Positions 35,881 to 45,095 of a stretch of 64,000 nucleotides of DNA are shown one piece after another. The DNA is from Peribacillus faecalis (lineage in GTDB: Bacteria > Bacillota > Bacilli > Bacillales > DSM-1321): NCBI RefSeq assembly GCF_014712675.1, contig NZ_JACXSI010000001.1, forward strand, positions 186,001 to 250,000, read 5' to 3'. A program made the position numbers and the translations under genes. A model generated the notes under the pieces. That model was given only the letters and a program-made list of their open reading frames with translations. It was not told the DNA's origin and ran no database searches. Position 1 is the first letter of the stretch; each line of letters starts with the position of its first letter.

Positions 35881-36162
35881 TTATTTCTCCATTTCAGCTA
35901 ATTTCTTTTTAACAGCTTCAATTTCCTCCTCACTCAATTGATCTAGCTGATCAACAATCGATGTTGTATGTTCAGGAGTATCTTTTTGCTGTCTTTCTTT
36001 AACAGCTCTTTTTAATTCTTCATTGAGAACCTTACCTTGCTCGACAGTTATTTGCCCCTTTTTTATTAACGTATCGACAATCTCCTGTGATTTTTCAACT
36101 GTTGTTGCGACTACCCCAATGCCTGCCAGCAACACTTTTTTCATATCATCATTAAAACCCAT
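35881..36162 (-). CDS. Phasin-like/coiled-coil small protein
   Basis: 93 residues from ATG 36162 (GGAGGAGG eight bases upstream). N-terminal hydrophobic/amphipathic patch (LLAGIGVVATTVEKS) and a long charged helix (VLNEELKRAVKERQQ, ending in LDQLSEEEIEAVKKKLAEME). It matches the 'polyhydroxyalkanoate granule-associated (phasin-like)' small proteins common in front of UbiB genes in Bacilli. Likely partner of the downstream AarF kinase (3-bp gap). A PHA role here is not supported, as no phaC is seen. Confidence 0.75.
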   Translation of the reverse strand: MGFNDDMKKVLLAGIGVVATTVEKSQEIVDTLIKKGQITVEQGKVLNEELKRAVKERQQKDTPEHTTSIVDQLDQLSEEEIEAVKKKLAEMEK

Positions 36163-36211
36163 GATTGCTCCTCCTCCAGTAAAGTACAATTATTTTAATT
36201 ACTTTATACCA

Positions 36212-36931
36212 CTAAAAGAATGATTTAAACGTGCTCATATTGCCGGGTTCTTCATAGTACAGCTTATAACCGAAGCCTCGGACTGTTTTAATATATTTCG
36301 GCACTTTCGGATTATCCTCCAACTTTTTGCGCAAATTGCTTACATGAACTATAATCGTTTTCAGATCCGAATCTGAATCATAGCCCCACACATGATCGAG
36401 CAAGCTTTCGGCACTATATACACGCCCATAATTAGATGCCAAGAAAAACAGCAATTTTTTTTCCTTCGCAAAAAGCTCAACAGCCTCGCCTTTTCTATAC
36501 ACAATCTTGTTTAGCATATCAATCTTTAAATCTCCGACTATTAACTGTTTTTCATTCGGCAATCGGCTCTTTCTGAGTTGTACCTTTACTCTCGCAAGCA
36601 GTTCTTCGACAACAAATGGTTTTGTTATATAATCATCTGCCCCAGCCTGAAAGCCGGTCAGTTTCTCTTCCATTGTACTGTTCCCGGTCAAAAAGATAAT
36701 CGCCGATTCTGGATAGAGCTTTCGATACCTCTCAACGAGCTGGAATCCCGTTTCTCCCGGAAGATTCACATCACACAGCAACAAAGAAGGCTGATTATAA
36801 CGCAGCTTATCCCAAGCTTCCTCCGCACTATGAAAAATTATCACATCATAACCTTCCTTCAACAAATAATTGCTGATAATTTTGGCAATTAATGCATCAT
36901 CCTCGACTATTGCGATTGTTTGTTTATACAT
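36212..36931 (-). CDS. Two-component response regulator, OmpR/PhoB family
   Basis: 239 residues. Receiver domain: acidic pocket EDD (10-12), phospho-acceptor D in LLLCDVNLP (~55), T in FLTGNS and K in ITKPF (~104). Winged-helix output from ~130 with LLDHVWGYDSDSDLKTIIVHVSNLRKKLE and the terminal VRGFGYKL. ATG 36931. Starts 25 bases after the kinase gene; operon with it is presumed, with kinase first. Target genes unknown. Confidence 0.93.
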   Translation of the reverse strand: MYKQTIAIVEDDALIAKIISNYLLKEGYDVIIFHSAEEAWDKLRYNQPSLLLCDVNLPGETGFQLVERYRKLYPESAIIFLTGNSTMEEKLTGFQAGADDYITKPFVVEELLARVKVQLRKSRLPNEKQLIVGDLKIDMLNKIVYRKGEAVELFAKEKKLLFFLASNYGRVYSAESLLDHVWGYDSDSDLKTIIVHVSNLRKKLEDNPKVPKYIKTVRGFGYKLYYEEPGNMSTFKSFF

Positions 36932-36956
36932 AAGCCCTTCTCCTCGCTTCGCTTTT

Positions 36957-38519
36957 TCAACCGGAGCTCAATTGCTTACTGATTGTCTTATTCATGAGCG
37001 GAATTCGTACAAAAACATCCGTTCCTCGCTTCGGTTCGCTTTCAATTTGAATACTGCCTTCATGCCGTTCTATTATGTTGCGCACTATACTTAAACCAAG
37101 CCCTGTGCTTTCCTTTTCTTCTCTTATCGGTTCTGTCCGGTAAAAGCGGTTAAATATTTGCGGCAGGTGATTAGACTCAATACCAATACCGTTATCAGAC
37201 ACGATAAAATAGGCTTCATTCTTCTCAAAATCTCCCCCGACTTTCACTGTAATCGATCCATTTTCCGGTGTGAACTTCACGCAGTTACTAATTAAATTCA
37301 GAAACACTTGCTCGATTCTGACCGGGTCGATATATACTTTTAATTGTTGCGCTTTGTCGTTCTCCTTAATAAGGGTGTAAGACAGCTGCTCTATATTCAG
37401 ATTGTAACGATAATTGTTAAAAATCTTTTCCATAAAAGCGAACCATTCTACTTCTTCCATTTGGAAGCCTAATTGATTCCCCTCAAGCAAGTTGAGTTGG
37501 CGCAGATCCGTCAATAAATTCTCCATCAGGCAGCTTTGATTGTACATTTCCATAAAATATTGTTTTTCATCGCTTGGGATAATCCCATCTATCATTCCTT
37601 TAGATACGAGACGAATGGATGTAATCGGATTCGATAAATCGTGACATATATTGGAGACGATTTGCCTCTTTTCAAGTTCCATCTGCTGCATTTCTTCATT
37701 TGCCTGTTCAAGCTCCTTCGTCCGTTCTAACACTTTATCCTGTAATAGTTTCTTCATTTCAACAGTTTGAGAGTATGAGGATAAAAAACGTTCCGAGCTA
37801 AAGGTGCTATGAAGCGTGAAAAACAAAAACATTCCTACTGCCTCGAAGCTTGTCCCTTCAATCATATCAAAATCCGTCAAAAAACCCTGCCAGCTAGTTA
37901 CGAATAAAACGGTAATGCAAAACAAGTTGCCTTTTGATTGCAAGGTCCGCTCCTTCAGTTTTAAAAAGGAATGATACAGTGCGTAAAATAAATAACATAA
38001 TTGTATAAGGGTAATATACTTGAATAATAGAATAGCAGTAGCTATATCTGCCCAAAAAAATAGAAAGACTGACAAAAAACTGAACACCCAAATACCATAT
38101 GTAAAGGATTTATTCGGTTTCTTATTTAAATAAGCGTGGAAATAATGGTGAAAAACAATAAATCCGACGGCCGAGAAAATGTATACAAATTTCAGAACGT
38201 CCGCCCAATCGCCATACGGAAATATAGTCGCACCCATTATGATAAAAACGATTCTGCAATAAATGCTGAAGTATAAAGACAGCCGTTCATCTGTCTTTTT
38301 TATGTAAAAATTCGATTGAAAAACACTTATAATAAACAGAATCCCCATAAAGAACAGAGAAAAGACCAGCAGATCGAGTTTTGATGACTTAATGGAAGAG
38401 TAAAATAGCACTTCACTATGTATATTCTCAACAAAGAAGGAGAAATTCAAAAAAATATCAACAAGGTAGAGACCAAATACAATCCCTAGTACATAACCAA
38501 ATATAATGAATTTCTTCAT
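36957..38519 (-). CDS. Sensor histidine kinase with 7-helix sensor region
   Basis: 520 residues from ATG 38519 behind AGGAGGAAG. N-terminal ~260 residues form about seven to eight helices, without a sizable extracytoplasmic loop, resembling a 7TM-DISM-type or similar intramembrane sensor. A coiled coil follows (~268-300), then HisKA with H in ICHDLSNPITSI (~310) and HATPase_c with N (NLISNCVKF), DNGIGI and TGLGLSIVR. It pairs with the downstream response regulator. The signal is unknown; membrane or cell-envelope state is plausible. Confidence 0.9.
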   Translation of the reverse strand: MKKFIIFGYVLGIVFGLYLVDIFLNFSFFVENIHSEVLFYSSIKSSKLDLLVFSLFFMGILFIISVFQSNFYIKKTDERLSLYFSIYCRIVFIIMGATIFPYGDWADVLKFVYIFSAVGFIVFHHYFHAYLNKKPNKSFTYGIWVFSFLSVFLFFWADIATAILLFKYITLIQLCYLFYALYHSFLKLKERTLQSKGNLFCITVLFVTSWQGFLTDFDMIEGTSFEAVGMFLFFTLHSTFSSERFLSSYSQTVEMKKLLQDKVLERTKELEQANEEMQQMELEKRQIVSNICHDLSNPITSIRLVSKGMIDGIIPSDEKQYFMEMYNQSCLMENLLTDLRQLNLLEGNQLGFQMEEVEWFAFMEKIFNNYRYNLNIEQLSYTLIKENDKAQQLKVYIDPVRIEQVFLNLISNCVKFTPENGSITVKVGGDFEKNEAYFIVSDNGIGIESNHLPQIFNRFYRTEPIREEKESTGLGLSIVRNIIERHEGSIQIESEPKRGTDVFVRIPLMNKTISKQLSSG

Positions 38520-38746
38520 AGTCTCTTCCTCCTGCATCATCCATTCCCACTAATTATATTATAACAAATTATACCATTTTTACTATATGAAACATAAAAA
38601 ATAAGCAATTGCTTTATAACAATTACTTATTTTGTACTATTTAGTTGTTTTGAATGATAGATGCAGAAAGGCTTTTTTCACTTATGAAGAAAACCTTATT
38701 GAATGAAGCACTTTTTTGAGAAGTAATCGGGTTAGCAGGCATTGTA

Positions 38747-39226
38747 TCAGGCATATACACTTTTCCAGTTATCGACAGCAAAGTGTTTGCAAATATAAAC
38801 AATTTGACCGACATGGTAAGCATAATGATACAGGTGATTTTCGATTGCTTCTATAACAGAATGAGGTTCGTTACGGATTATGACTCCCTTTAGTAAATCG
38901 TCGCCGGTAAGCTGATTTAGCTGATTTAAAATTTTGCTCCACCCGAGTTCCCAATGTTTCATCATATCTTGCCGTCCGGAAAAATGATGAATGAATTCGT
39001 TGCTTCGATTGATTAAAGGCTTTTCGCCATCTGCAGCCAGAAAATTTGTCCAGTTCGTAACCATGTGACCGTACAAATGATTTACAATTGCCGCAATGCT
39101 GTTCGACTCACTGTTGTCAGTCCAAAACAGAGCGCTATCGCTCACTTGCTTCATCGCCTCTTCTGCAGTTTTTTTCATTAAACGAAAACGTTCTCCGACT
39201 ACTCGCAAATATTCATTCCCAATCAT
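38747..39226 (-). CDS. DinB-like DUF1572 protein
   Basis: 159 residues of the DinB/YfiT four-helix metal-binding fold, DUF1572 type. Family signatures: SNSIAAIVNHLYGHMVTNW (His ligand), and NEPHSVIEAIENHLYHYAYHVGQIVYI with two His ligands spaced as expected. Homologues normally end in WKSLSIPKG-like sequence about 10-20 residues on; here NWKSVYA is followed by a stop, while another frame continues (SQKSASFNK), so a 3' frameshift is possible. Function: DNA-damage-inducible or thiol-S-transferase-like; uncertain. Start ATG behind AAAGGAGTG. Confidence 0.85.
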   Translation of the reverse strand: MIGNEYLRVVGERFRLMKKTAEEAMKQVSDSALFWTDNSESNSIAAIVNHLYGHMVTNWTNFLAADGEKPLINRSNEFIHHFSGRQDMMKHWELGWSKILNQLNQLTGDDLLKGVIIRNEPHSVIEAIENHLYHYAYHVGQIVYICKHFAVDNWKSVYA

Positions 39227-39356
39227 GATAACACTCCTTTCTTAACTATTTTATTCTTGAAGCAGGGAGAAAAATCCTTTTTTGTATATTTAAAAAATTA
39301 AAGACATATGTCGAATTTGCGAACGTGCGCTCTAATAGCTAATCAATTATTTATAA

Positions 39357-39383
39357 AAAGGACCTGCCAAAAAGCAAGTCCTT
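39357..39383 (-). terminator. Terminator of nitroreductase gene
   Basis: Minus strand: AAGGACTTGC-TTTTT-GGCAGGTCCTT followed by TTTATAAATAA. Confidence 0.75.
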
Positions 39384-39388
39384 CATCA

Positions 39389-39991
39389 TCATCTATATAC
39401 TTTTACCCGGTCTTCGATTGGGGCAAATTGTTTTTCACCGGCAGGAGCGCTTGGAACACCAAACGGCATTTGCGCAACAAGTTTCCAGTAATCGGGAATA
39501 TCCCATTCCTTCTTCACTTCATCATCGACAAGTGGCTGATAGTGCTGCAATGTTGCTCCGAAACCTTCTGCTTCAAGTGCTGCCCAAACGATAAATTGTA
39601 CCGAACCTAATGTTTGCGATGAATAAACCGGAAAATTATCTGCATAAGACGGAAATTGCTCTTGCAAGCTTTTAACAATATCCATATCTTCAAAAAATAG
39701 CACTGTACCGTAACCAGCCTTGAACATGTTCATCTTAGCTTCTGTATCAGGAAATGCATCTGCAGAAACGATTTTACGCAAAGTTTCTTTTGTTATATCC
39801 CAAAACTTATCGCTCTGTTCGCCAAGCAATAAAACAGCACGTGTATTTTGCGAGTTGTATGCTGATGGAGCATGCATAACTGCAAACTCGATTATCTCTT
39901 GAATTTTTTCATCAGAAATCGGTGACTGTTTTGTAATGCCGTAAATCGAACGTCTTTCTTTAATCGCAGTGTAAAAATCCCTTGTTATCAT
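39389..39991 (-). CDS. Nitroreductase-family oxidoreductase
   Basis: 200 residues, FMN-dependent nitroreductase fold of the Frm2/Hbn1-like group. The RRSIYG start (residues ~13-18, FMN phosphate contact), HAPSAYNSQNTRAVLL and the terminal PFGVPSAPAGEKQF are typical. Such enzymes reduce quinones and nitroaromatics with NAD(P)H. It stands 22 bases downstream of catE on the same strand, with no terminator between, so the two are an operon under the divergent HxlR regulator (inference). Confidence 0.9.
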   Translation of the reverse strand: MITRDFYTAIKERRSIYGITKQSPISDEKIQEIIEFAVMHAPSAYNSQNTRAVLLLGEQSDKFWDITKETLRKIVSADAFPDTEAKMNMFKAGYGTVLFFEDMDIVKSLQEQFPSYADNFPVYSSQTLGSVQFIVWAALEAEGFGATLQHYQPLVDDEVKKEWDIPDYWKLVAQMPFGVPSAPAGEKQFAPIEDRVKVYR

Positions 39992-40012
39992 TTTAGTCGC
40001 CTCTAATCCGTT

Positions 40013-40867
40013 TTATTCTATATGCAGCGCGATTCTGTTTTGAGAAGGATCTTTCGTATAGAGCACGCCATTCTCTTCTTTATATGCCAGCTCTGATAAA
40101 TCAAGAGAGCGAATTATGTCTTGTTTGTATTGTTCTGATGGAATGCTGATGCTGTATTCCCTCAAACCGACACTATTCTCACTCGGAGCCGGCGCGCCTG
40201 CACCATTCCATGTATTCATGCCGATATGATGATGGTATTTGCCGGATGATATGAATAATGCTTGGCCTCCATATTCACATACAACATCATATCCGAGAAT
40301 ATCCTTATAAAATCTACCTGCTTCCTGCAAATGCGAAACATGCAAGTGGATGTGTCCCATGACTGTTTCGGCAGGCATGCCTTCCCAAGGTGCACCTTGT
40401 GCCGCTGCTAAAACACCTTCACCATCAAGCGGGTCTGTCGTCATTTCGACTTGGTCGCGATTATTCCATGTCCATTCTGTATCTTCGCGGTCACGGTAAA
40501 TTTCGATGCCGTTTCCGTCCGGGTCATTTAAATATAACGCTTCGCTTACCAAATGATCAGAAGCGCCAAGACGGTAATTATGCTTGATTAAGTGGAAAAG
40601 AATTTTCCCCAATTCCTCACGGCTCGGAAGCAAAATCGCTAAATGATAAAGACCAGTTCTGCGTGGTTCCTTCGGTGAAACCCCCTCTGGCTGGTATAGT
40701 TTAATTAATGCTGTTTTCCCGTCAGCTGTTAAAGCAGCGTAGCGGTCGCTTTCTTCTAGTACTTTAAACCCTAGAAAATCCCTATAAAAATCAAGTGATT
40801 TTTGCAAATCCATTACATTAATCGATACGTCGCGAATATATAAATTCGGTTTTTGATGAAATCCCAT
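40013..40867 (-). CDS. catE: Catechol-2,3-dioxygenase-like VOC enzyme (CatE)
   Basis: 284 residues from ATG 40867 (AAAGGGGA). Two VOC (glyoxalase/extradiol dioxygenase) domains: N-terminal (~10-115) and catalytic C-terminal (~165-284). Fe(II) ligands likely lie in GHIHLHVSHL, HHHIGMN and a C-terminal Glu. B. subtilis CatE (285 residues) opens catechol rings and is repressed by thiol-sensing YodB/CatR. Here the same pairing with a divergent HxlR-type gene and a palindromic operator is seen. First gene of an operon with the nitroreductase. Confidence 0.9.
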   Translation of the reverse strand: MGFHQKPNLYIRDVSINVMDLQKSLDFYRDFLGFKVLEESDRYAALTADGKTALIKLYQPEGVSPKEPRRTGLYHLAILLPSREELGKILFHLIKHNYRLGASDHLVSEALYLNDPDGNGIEIYRDREDTEWTWNNRDQVEMTTDPLDGEGVLAAAQGAPWEGMPAETVMGHIHLHVSHLQEAGRFYKDILGYDVVCEYGGQALFISSGKYHHHIGMNTWNGAGAPAPSENSVGLREYSISIPSEQYKQDIIRSLDLSELAYKEENGVLYTKDPSQNRIALHIE

Positions 40868-40902
40868 AACCCATTCCCCTTTTCCTGCGAACAAACATTT
40901 AG

Positions 40903-40947
40903 TTACTTTATGTAAGTTAGTATAATTTAATAAATAACATACGTCAA
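40903..40947 (-). promoter_or_regulatory. catE promoter and overlapping HxlR-type operator
   Basis: Minus strand: TTGACG (40947-40942), 17-bp spacer, TATACT (40924-40919). The dyad TTACATAAAGTAA (40915-40903) follows at the transcription start. It resembles YodB/CatR boxes (TTAC...GTAA type). A second half GTAAGTAA lies at 40962-40969. The regulator gene's own TATAAT is at 40996-41001. Confidence 0.65.
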
Positions 40948-41024
40948 GTAAATAGTTTTCTGTAAGTAATAATTTTATTTTTTGTAAGAATGACGTATAA
41001 TAGCTTGTAATAGAGGTGATTTAA

Positions 41025-41348
41025 ATGAGTGATTTTCAATTATGTCCCCGCTTTGAAGAAGCCATGAAGATTATCAGCCAGCGCTGGACAGGACTGATTA
41101 TTTATGAAATGATGCATTCGGGTCCTCAGCGTTTCAGTGAAATTGAATCTTCGCTGCCAATCAGCGGTCGCGTGCTTTCTGAACGTTTGAAAGCTTTGGA
41201 ACAAGAAGGGATCGTTAAACGAGAGGTCTATCCGGAGACGCCGGTGCGGATTGAGTATTCTTTAACAGAAAAAGGGCAAGCTTTAGAGCCTGTTTTAAAG
41301 AAAATTGAAGCATGGGCTTTAGAATGGATAACAGTAGACAATAAATGA
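41025..41348 (+). CDS. HxlR-family (DUF24) transcriptional regulator, CatR/YodB-like
   Basis: 107 residues, winged helix of the MarR-like HxlR/DUF24 family: LCPRFEEAMKIISQRWTGLII and GPQRFSEIESSLPISGRVLSERLKAL (DNA-reading helix). C7 is the conserved thiol sensor that YodB/CatR oxidise on quinone or disulfide stress. GAGGTGA precedes ATG. Divergent from catE; expected to repress catE-nitroreductase and itself (inference from B. subtilis). CatR versus YodB identity is not settled. Confidence 0.92.
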   Translation: MSDFQLCPRFEEAMKIISQRWTGLIIYEMMHSGPQRFSEIESSLPISGRVLSERLKALEQEGIVKREVYPETPVRIEYSLTEKGQALEPVLKKIEAWALEWITVDNK

Positions 41349-41376
41349 AAAAGTTAGCCGCTGCGGCAAACTTTCA
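41348..41376 (+). terminator. Hairpin after HxlR regulator gene
   Basis: AAAGTTAGCCGC-TGCGGCAAACTTT then CATTC. Short tail, but the position right at the stop codon fits a terminator. A second hairpin, TTAGGCG ... CGCCTA, follows at 41390-41430. Confidence 0.6.
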
Positions 41377-41479
41377 TTCAAGAAGAGCATTAGGCGTCTA
41401 TTAAGCTGAAACCGGCTGATAAGGCGCCTATTGTTTTAACTTATATTCAATGTGAAAATTTATAATAGCCAAAGTATGA

Positions 41480-41512
41480 AAAAAACTGATCTAAAAAAAG
41501 ATCAGTTCTGGG
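41480..41512 (-). terminator. Terminator overlapping yaaN stop
   Basis: Minus strand: AACTGATCT-TTTTTT-AGATCAGTTTTTTT; the stem includes the TGA stop of the TelA-like gene. Confidence 0.8.
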
Positions 41513-42677
41513 GAGGTGCAATATTCAATAATTTATTTTTCAAATCTTCTTCCATCGCAACAAGTTCTGTTTGTGCTTGCTGACGTTGGACGCGGCCTTC
41601 TGATTGAATGCGCAATGTCTCTTCAAGCGCTGTAATCAAGTTTTCCTGCGTTTTCTTCAATGTTTCTAAGTCAACCAATCCTCTTTCATTCGCTTTCGCT
41701 GTTTCAATTGTATTGACTTTCAGCATTTCCGAATTTTTTAGAAGCAGCTCATTTGTTGTCTTTGCCACTTGGTTTTGCGCATTTACAGCACTTTGCTGAC
41801 GAAGTAATGCTAGAGCTATTGCCACTTGGTTTTTCCATAACGGAATAGCAGTCATAATGGATGACTGGATTTTTTCTGCTAACGTTTGGTTCGTGTTTTG
41901 AATTAAACGAATTTGTGGAGCGCTTTGGATCGTAATTTGACGGCTCAGCTCTAGGTCATATTTACGTTTTTCCAAACGGTCGACAAATTGCATCATATCA
42001 TTCACTTCCTGAACAGCCATCTGATCGCCTGTTTCCACCGCTTTCGCCTTCAATTCAGGAATAATCTTTGTATTCATCTCTTCAATCTTCAATTCTGCCG
42101 CCGCAATATAAATATTCAGCGCCTGGAAGTAATCTTTATTTTTATCATACAGCTGTTCGAGCATACCGACATCTTTTAAAAGCGTATTCTTCGCATGAGT
42201 AAGCTGCACACTGATGCGGTCAATTTGCGTGCTTGTTTTTTGATACTTCGTCAATGTTTCCTGAATCGTTGATGAAACTTTCCCGAACAGACGGGAAACG
42301 AAACCGCGTTTTTCTTGAAGCTCATCCGGCTTGATTGTTTCCAGACGCTTCATTAAGTCGCTTAAAATTTCTCCGACTTCGCCGATATCTTTCTTCTGCA
42401 CTTGGTCAATCATCGCATGGGAAAAATTCATCAGCTTTGATTGTGCCTGCGTGCCATATAAAATCATCGCTTGCTGATCAGTCGGGTCAATTTGTTTCGC
42501 GAGCTGAATCGCTTTTTCGCGGTTTTCTTCAGGAAGAACATCCAATAAACGACGCGGTTTATCAGATGGTGTTTGCACTTCCTGCGGAACAGGCTTCACC
42601 AATACTTCTGATCCGAATGGGTCGGATAATAAATCATCTAAATCTGTTGATTTGTTCAGTTCCTTATTTTCACTCAT
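41502..42677 (-). CDS. yaaN: TelA/YaaN-family toxic anion resistance protein
   Basis: 391 residues, almost fully helical, TelA (KlaA)-family. The family was named for tellurite resistance; B. subtilis YaaN is a homologue and YceH a paralogue. Visible features: disordered acidic N-terminus (to ~50), long helices with coiled-coil segments (~170-260), and [31 protein letters not shown], the best conserved block. AGGAGGAAC precedes ATG. It follows xpaC by 14 bases, the same order as the B. subtilis xpaC-yaaN operon. Likely envelope-associated; biochemical role unknown. Confidence 0.92.
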   Translation of the reverse strand: MSENKELNKSTDLDDLLSDPFGSEVLVKPVPQEVQTPSDKPRRLLDVLPEENREKAIQLAKQIDPTDQQAMILYGTQAQSKLMNFSHAMIDQVQKKDIGEVGEILSDLMKRLETIKPDELQEKRGFVSRLFGKVSSTIQETLTKYQKTSTQIDRISVQLTHAKNTLLKDVGMLEQLYDKNKDYFQALNIYIAAAELKIEEMNTKIIPELKAKAVETGDQMAVQEVNDMMQFVDRLEKRKYDLELSRQITIQSAPQIRLIQNTNQTLAEKIQSSIMTAIPLWKNQVAIALALLRQQSAVNAQNQVAKTTNELLLKNSEMLKVNTIETAKANERGLVDLETLKKTQENLITALEETLRIQSEGRVQRQQAQTELVAMEEDLKNKLLNIAPPQN

Positions 42678-42691
42678 GAAAGTTCCTCCTT

Positions 42692-43339
42692 TTATGACTT
42701 CCTATTCGGATCTTTGTTCTTTTCGATTGAATTCTTCGCTACATCTAATTCTACCCGAAGATCTTCCATATCTTCATTTAAAATTTTGTACAGGTCGTTC
42801 TTAATAGTATCGGCCATTGATGAGATTGTCACCCTTGTCTCGTTTAAAGAATCTTTTATTTCATGCGTTTTCGCAGGTTGCTTTGTTAAGAACGCATACT
42901 TCTCTGTTAATTCAACCATCGATTCTAAATGGGAATAGTAGAATTCCTCGGCTTTATAGAAGCGGACCGGTTCTTTTTCAACAATGGACTGTATTTTTTT
43001 AGCCACTTGAAGCACTTCATAATTTTGTTTAATCGTGATGACATTACGGACTGAAAACATCGCCTTTTGCAGACGCCCTATTTTCAACTTGGCTTCACTT
43101 AAGTGTTTCTGAATATATTTATATTCGCTTCGTGTTAAGCCGCTTGATTTTACAAGACTATTATACGTATAGCTCTTCAATCCATAAAAAATAACAAGCG
43201 AAGCAGCTAACGCGATAATGACAGAAAGCAGGACCGAAAAGTCTAGTGCCAGGAAAAAAATCAGACCTGCTATGACAAATACTGCCGATGCCATGCCAAG
43301 CCGCAATAAAAACATAAAAAATAAAACAACAGGTTTCAT
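42692..43339 (-). CDS. xpaC: XpaC family protein
   Basis: 215 residues with two N-terminal membrane helices (~8-55) and a cytosolic helical domain. It matches XpaC (first described as promoting hydrolysis of 5-bromo-4-chloroindolyl phosphate). Functions with TelA/YaaN; operon spacing is 14 bases. Start ATG is behind AGGAGTCGATTGCG. The real activity of the pair is unknown; the operon is very widely kept in Firmicutes. Confidence 0.9.
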   Translation of the reverse strand: MKPVVLFFMFLLRLGMASAVFVIAGLIFFLALDFSVLLSVIIALAASLVIFYGLKSYTYNSLVKSSGLTRSEYKYIQKHLSEAKLKIGRLQKAMFSVRNVITIKQNYEVLQVAKKIQSIVEKEPVRFYKAEEFYYSHLESMVELTEKYAFLTKQPAKTHEIKDSLNETRVTISSMADTIKNDLYKILNEDMEDLRVELDVAKNSIEKNKDPNRKS

Positions 43340-43637
43340 CGCAATCGACTCCTAAATTCAACTTCTTGTTATGTATTACGAGCAATTTCCTTAAAGGTTT
43401 CATACGCGGGCATCCAATGATTCCCTGCAAGCAGACCGTAACGATAGCTCTTAATACCCTTCACCTATATATTATAACAATTGTACTAGAATTCACATAT
43501 AAGACGCTAGGCTTAAAGTTCACTAATACTTTCATAAAAAACACTTACTATTTACACAAAATTCAATATAATGGTAATTATACATGCGATTTTATACTTT
43601 AATACAATTATACTATTCAATGAAGGAAGAGATGTTA

Positions 43638-44891
43638 ATGAAACGTGTACAAATCGTGTTACTTCTAGCTTTATTAATTGTCATCACTGCTTGCTCCAAC
43701 ATATTAATGACCTCAGAAGACTCTGCAGAAGATACTTCCAATCAACATGACAATCTGTCACTTGAACAGCTGGACTCAATGCCCGAGCCGGACACTGAAC
43801 CAGAAACATACACAGCCAAAATAACAGTCACAGGCGATTTGATGGTGCATGACGACCAGCTCAAATCCGCCTACAATAGCCAAACGAATACATACGATTT
43901 TCAGTCATCTTTTGAACAAGTCGCACCGCTTTTATCAAGAGCAGATTTCACAATTGGCAATTTGGAAACAACGCTTGCCGGCGTTGGGACAAGAGGTTAC
44001 ACCGGATATCCTGAATTCAATACTCCCGATAGTTTTGCCCAAGCATTGAAAGATGCCGGATACGACTTTTTCACAACCGCCAATAATCACTCATACGACC
44101 GCCGCTATGATGGACTAGTGCAAACATTAAATGTGCTTGATGGACTCGGAATCGGCCATACGGGCACATTCTCCTCAGCAGAAGCACAAAACGAAGTATA
44201 CTTAACAGAAGTAAATAATATCACCTTCGCAATTGTGTCATTTACGTATGGTACAAACGGCATCCCTGTACCGGAAGACAAAGACTATTCTATTAATCTA
44301 TTAGCAGAAGAAGTTGTAAAACGAGAACTTAAAGAAGCGAAAAGTTTAAATCCGGATGTCATTATCGCTTTGCCTCACATGGGAAATGAGTATCAGCTTA
44401 TTCCTGATGAACAGTTTGTCAAATGGGCAAATCTTATGTTCGCAGAAGGCGCTGATATCGTACTGGCCAGCCATCCTCACGTCTTGCAGCCGGTAGAATA
44501 TAAATATATTATTGATGAAAATGGTTTGCAGAAAAAAGTTTTTGTCGCATATTCATTAGGTAATTTTATCTCGAGCCAACGAACAGAACCACGCGAAGCT
44601 GGAGTCATGCTTCATTTTGATTTTAAAAAGGTGGAAGGCGAAGAGACGGAACTGACAAATGTTACATACACACCTACGTGGGTCCAATACCGCAACCTCT
44701 CCGGTCAGTACAACATTCGTGTCTTGCCGGTGTATGATATACTCTCAGACCTCAACTCAGCAAGCGAAAAATACAGCCTTAGCGGAGGGGACATCGAACG
44801 GATTAAAAGAGTCCATCAAGAAACTGGACAAATATTTTTAAAACGGGATTTGCCATTGATTGAACTGCAGCAGGAATATGTGATTGAATAA
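43638..44891 (+). CDS. CapA/PgsA-family lipoprotein (poly-gamma-glutamate-type)
   Basis: 417 residues from ATG 43638 (GAAGGAAGAG upstream). Signal peptide VQIVLLLALLIVI, lipobox ITAC, then an acidic linker. Mature domain is a calcineurin-like CapA: VTGDLMVHDD, TIGNLETTLAG, TANNHSYDRRYDG, PHMGNEY and ASHPHVLQPVE, giving the Asp/Asn/His metal ligands. PgsA/CapA is needed for poly-gamma-glutamate export, but no pgsBC genes are near, so this is a solitary member whose role may be in wall or spore polymer metabolism. Ends at a chimeric repeat. Confidence 0.9.
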   Translation: MKRVQIVLLLALLIVITACSNILMTSEDSAEDTSNQHDNLSLEQLDSMPEPDTEPETYTAKITVTGDLMVHDDQLKSAYNSQTNTYDFQSSFEQVAPLLSRADFTIGNLETTLAGVGTRGYTGYPEFNTPDSFAQALKDAGYDFFTTANNHSYDRRYDGLVQTLNVLDGLGIGHTGTFSSAEAQNEVYLTEVNNITFAIVSFTYGTNGIPVPEDKDYSINLLAEEVVKRELKEAKSLNPDVIIALPHMGNEYQLIPDEQFVKWANLMFAEGADIVLASHPHVLQPVEYKYIIDENGLQKKVFVAYSLGNFISSQRTEPREAGVMLHFDFKKVEGEETELTNVTYTPTWVQYRNLSGQYNIRVLPVYDILSDLNSASEKYSLSGGDIERIKRVHQETGQIFLKRDLPLIELQQEYVIE

Positions 44892-45036
44892 CGAAAGCGC
44901 AAGCACACCGTATGAACTGAGGCTCTCAGGACGAGAGTCACAACGACGTTGCTACAGGACGCAGCGTCTTCACCGATATGACCTACATCCAGTAGGTCTC
45001 AACATGGCAGGTATAAGGTTGGACAGCCATCATCGT
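44892..45036 (+). repeat. Interspersed repeat copy C2 (chimera of B and A modules)
   Basis: The left part, CGAAAGCGCAAGCACACCG-TATGAACTGAGGC, matches B2 (15966-15998). Then come GAGGCTCTCAGGACGAGAG (shared with C1), GACCTACATCCAGTAGGTC (perfect 7-bp hairpin) and the A-type 3' module CATGGCAGGTATAAGG-TTGGACAGCCATC. Confidence 0.8.
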
Positions 45037-45055
45037 TCAAAAATAATACTTTTTT

Positions 45056-45092
45056 AAAAAGAAGCGCAGCCAGTAAAGGTGCGCTTCTTCTT
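45056..45092 (-). terminator. Terminator of first aldo/keto reductase gene
   Basis: AAGAAGCGC ... GCGCTTCTT with T-tracts on both strands (TTTTTAAAA minus; CTTTTATT plus). Serves the minus-strand reductase gene and possibly the capA-like transcript. Confidence 0.8.
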
Positions 45093-45095
45093 TTA

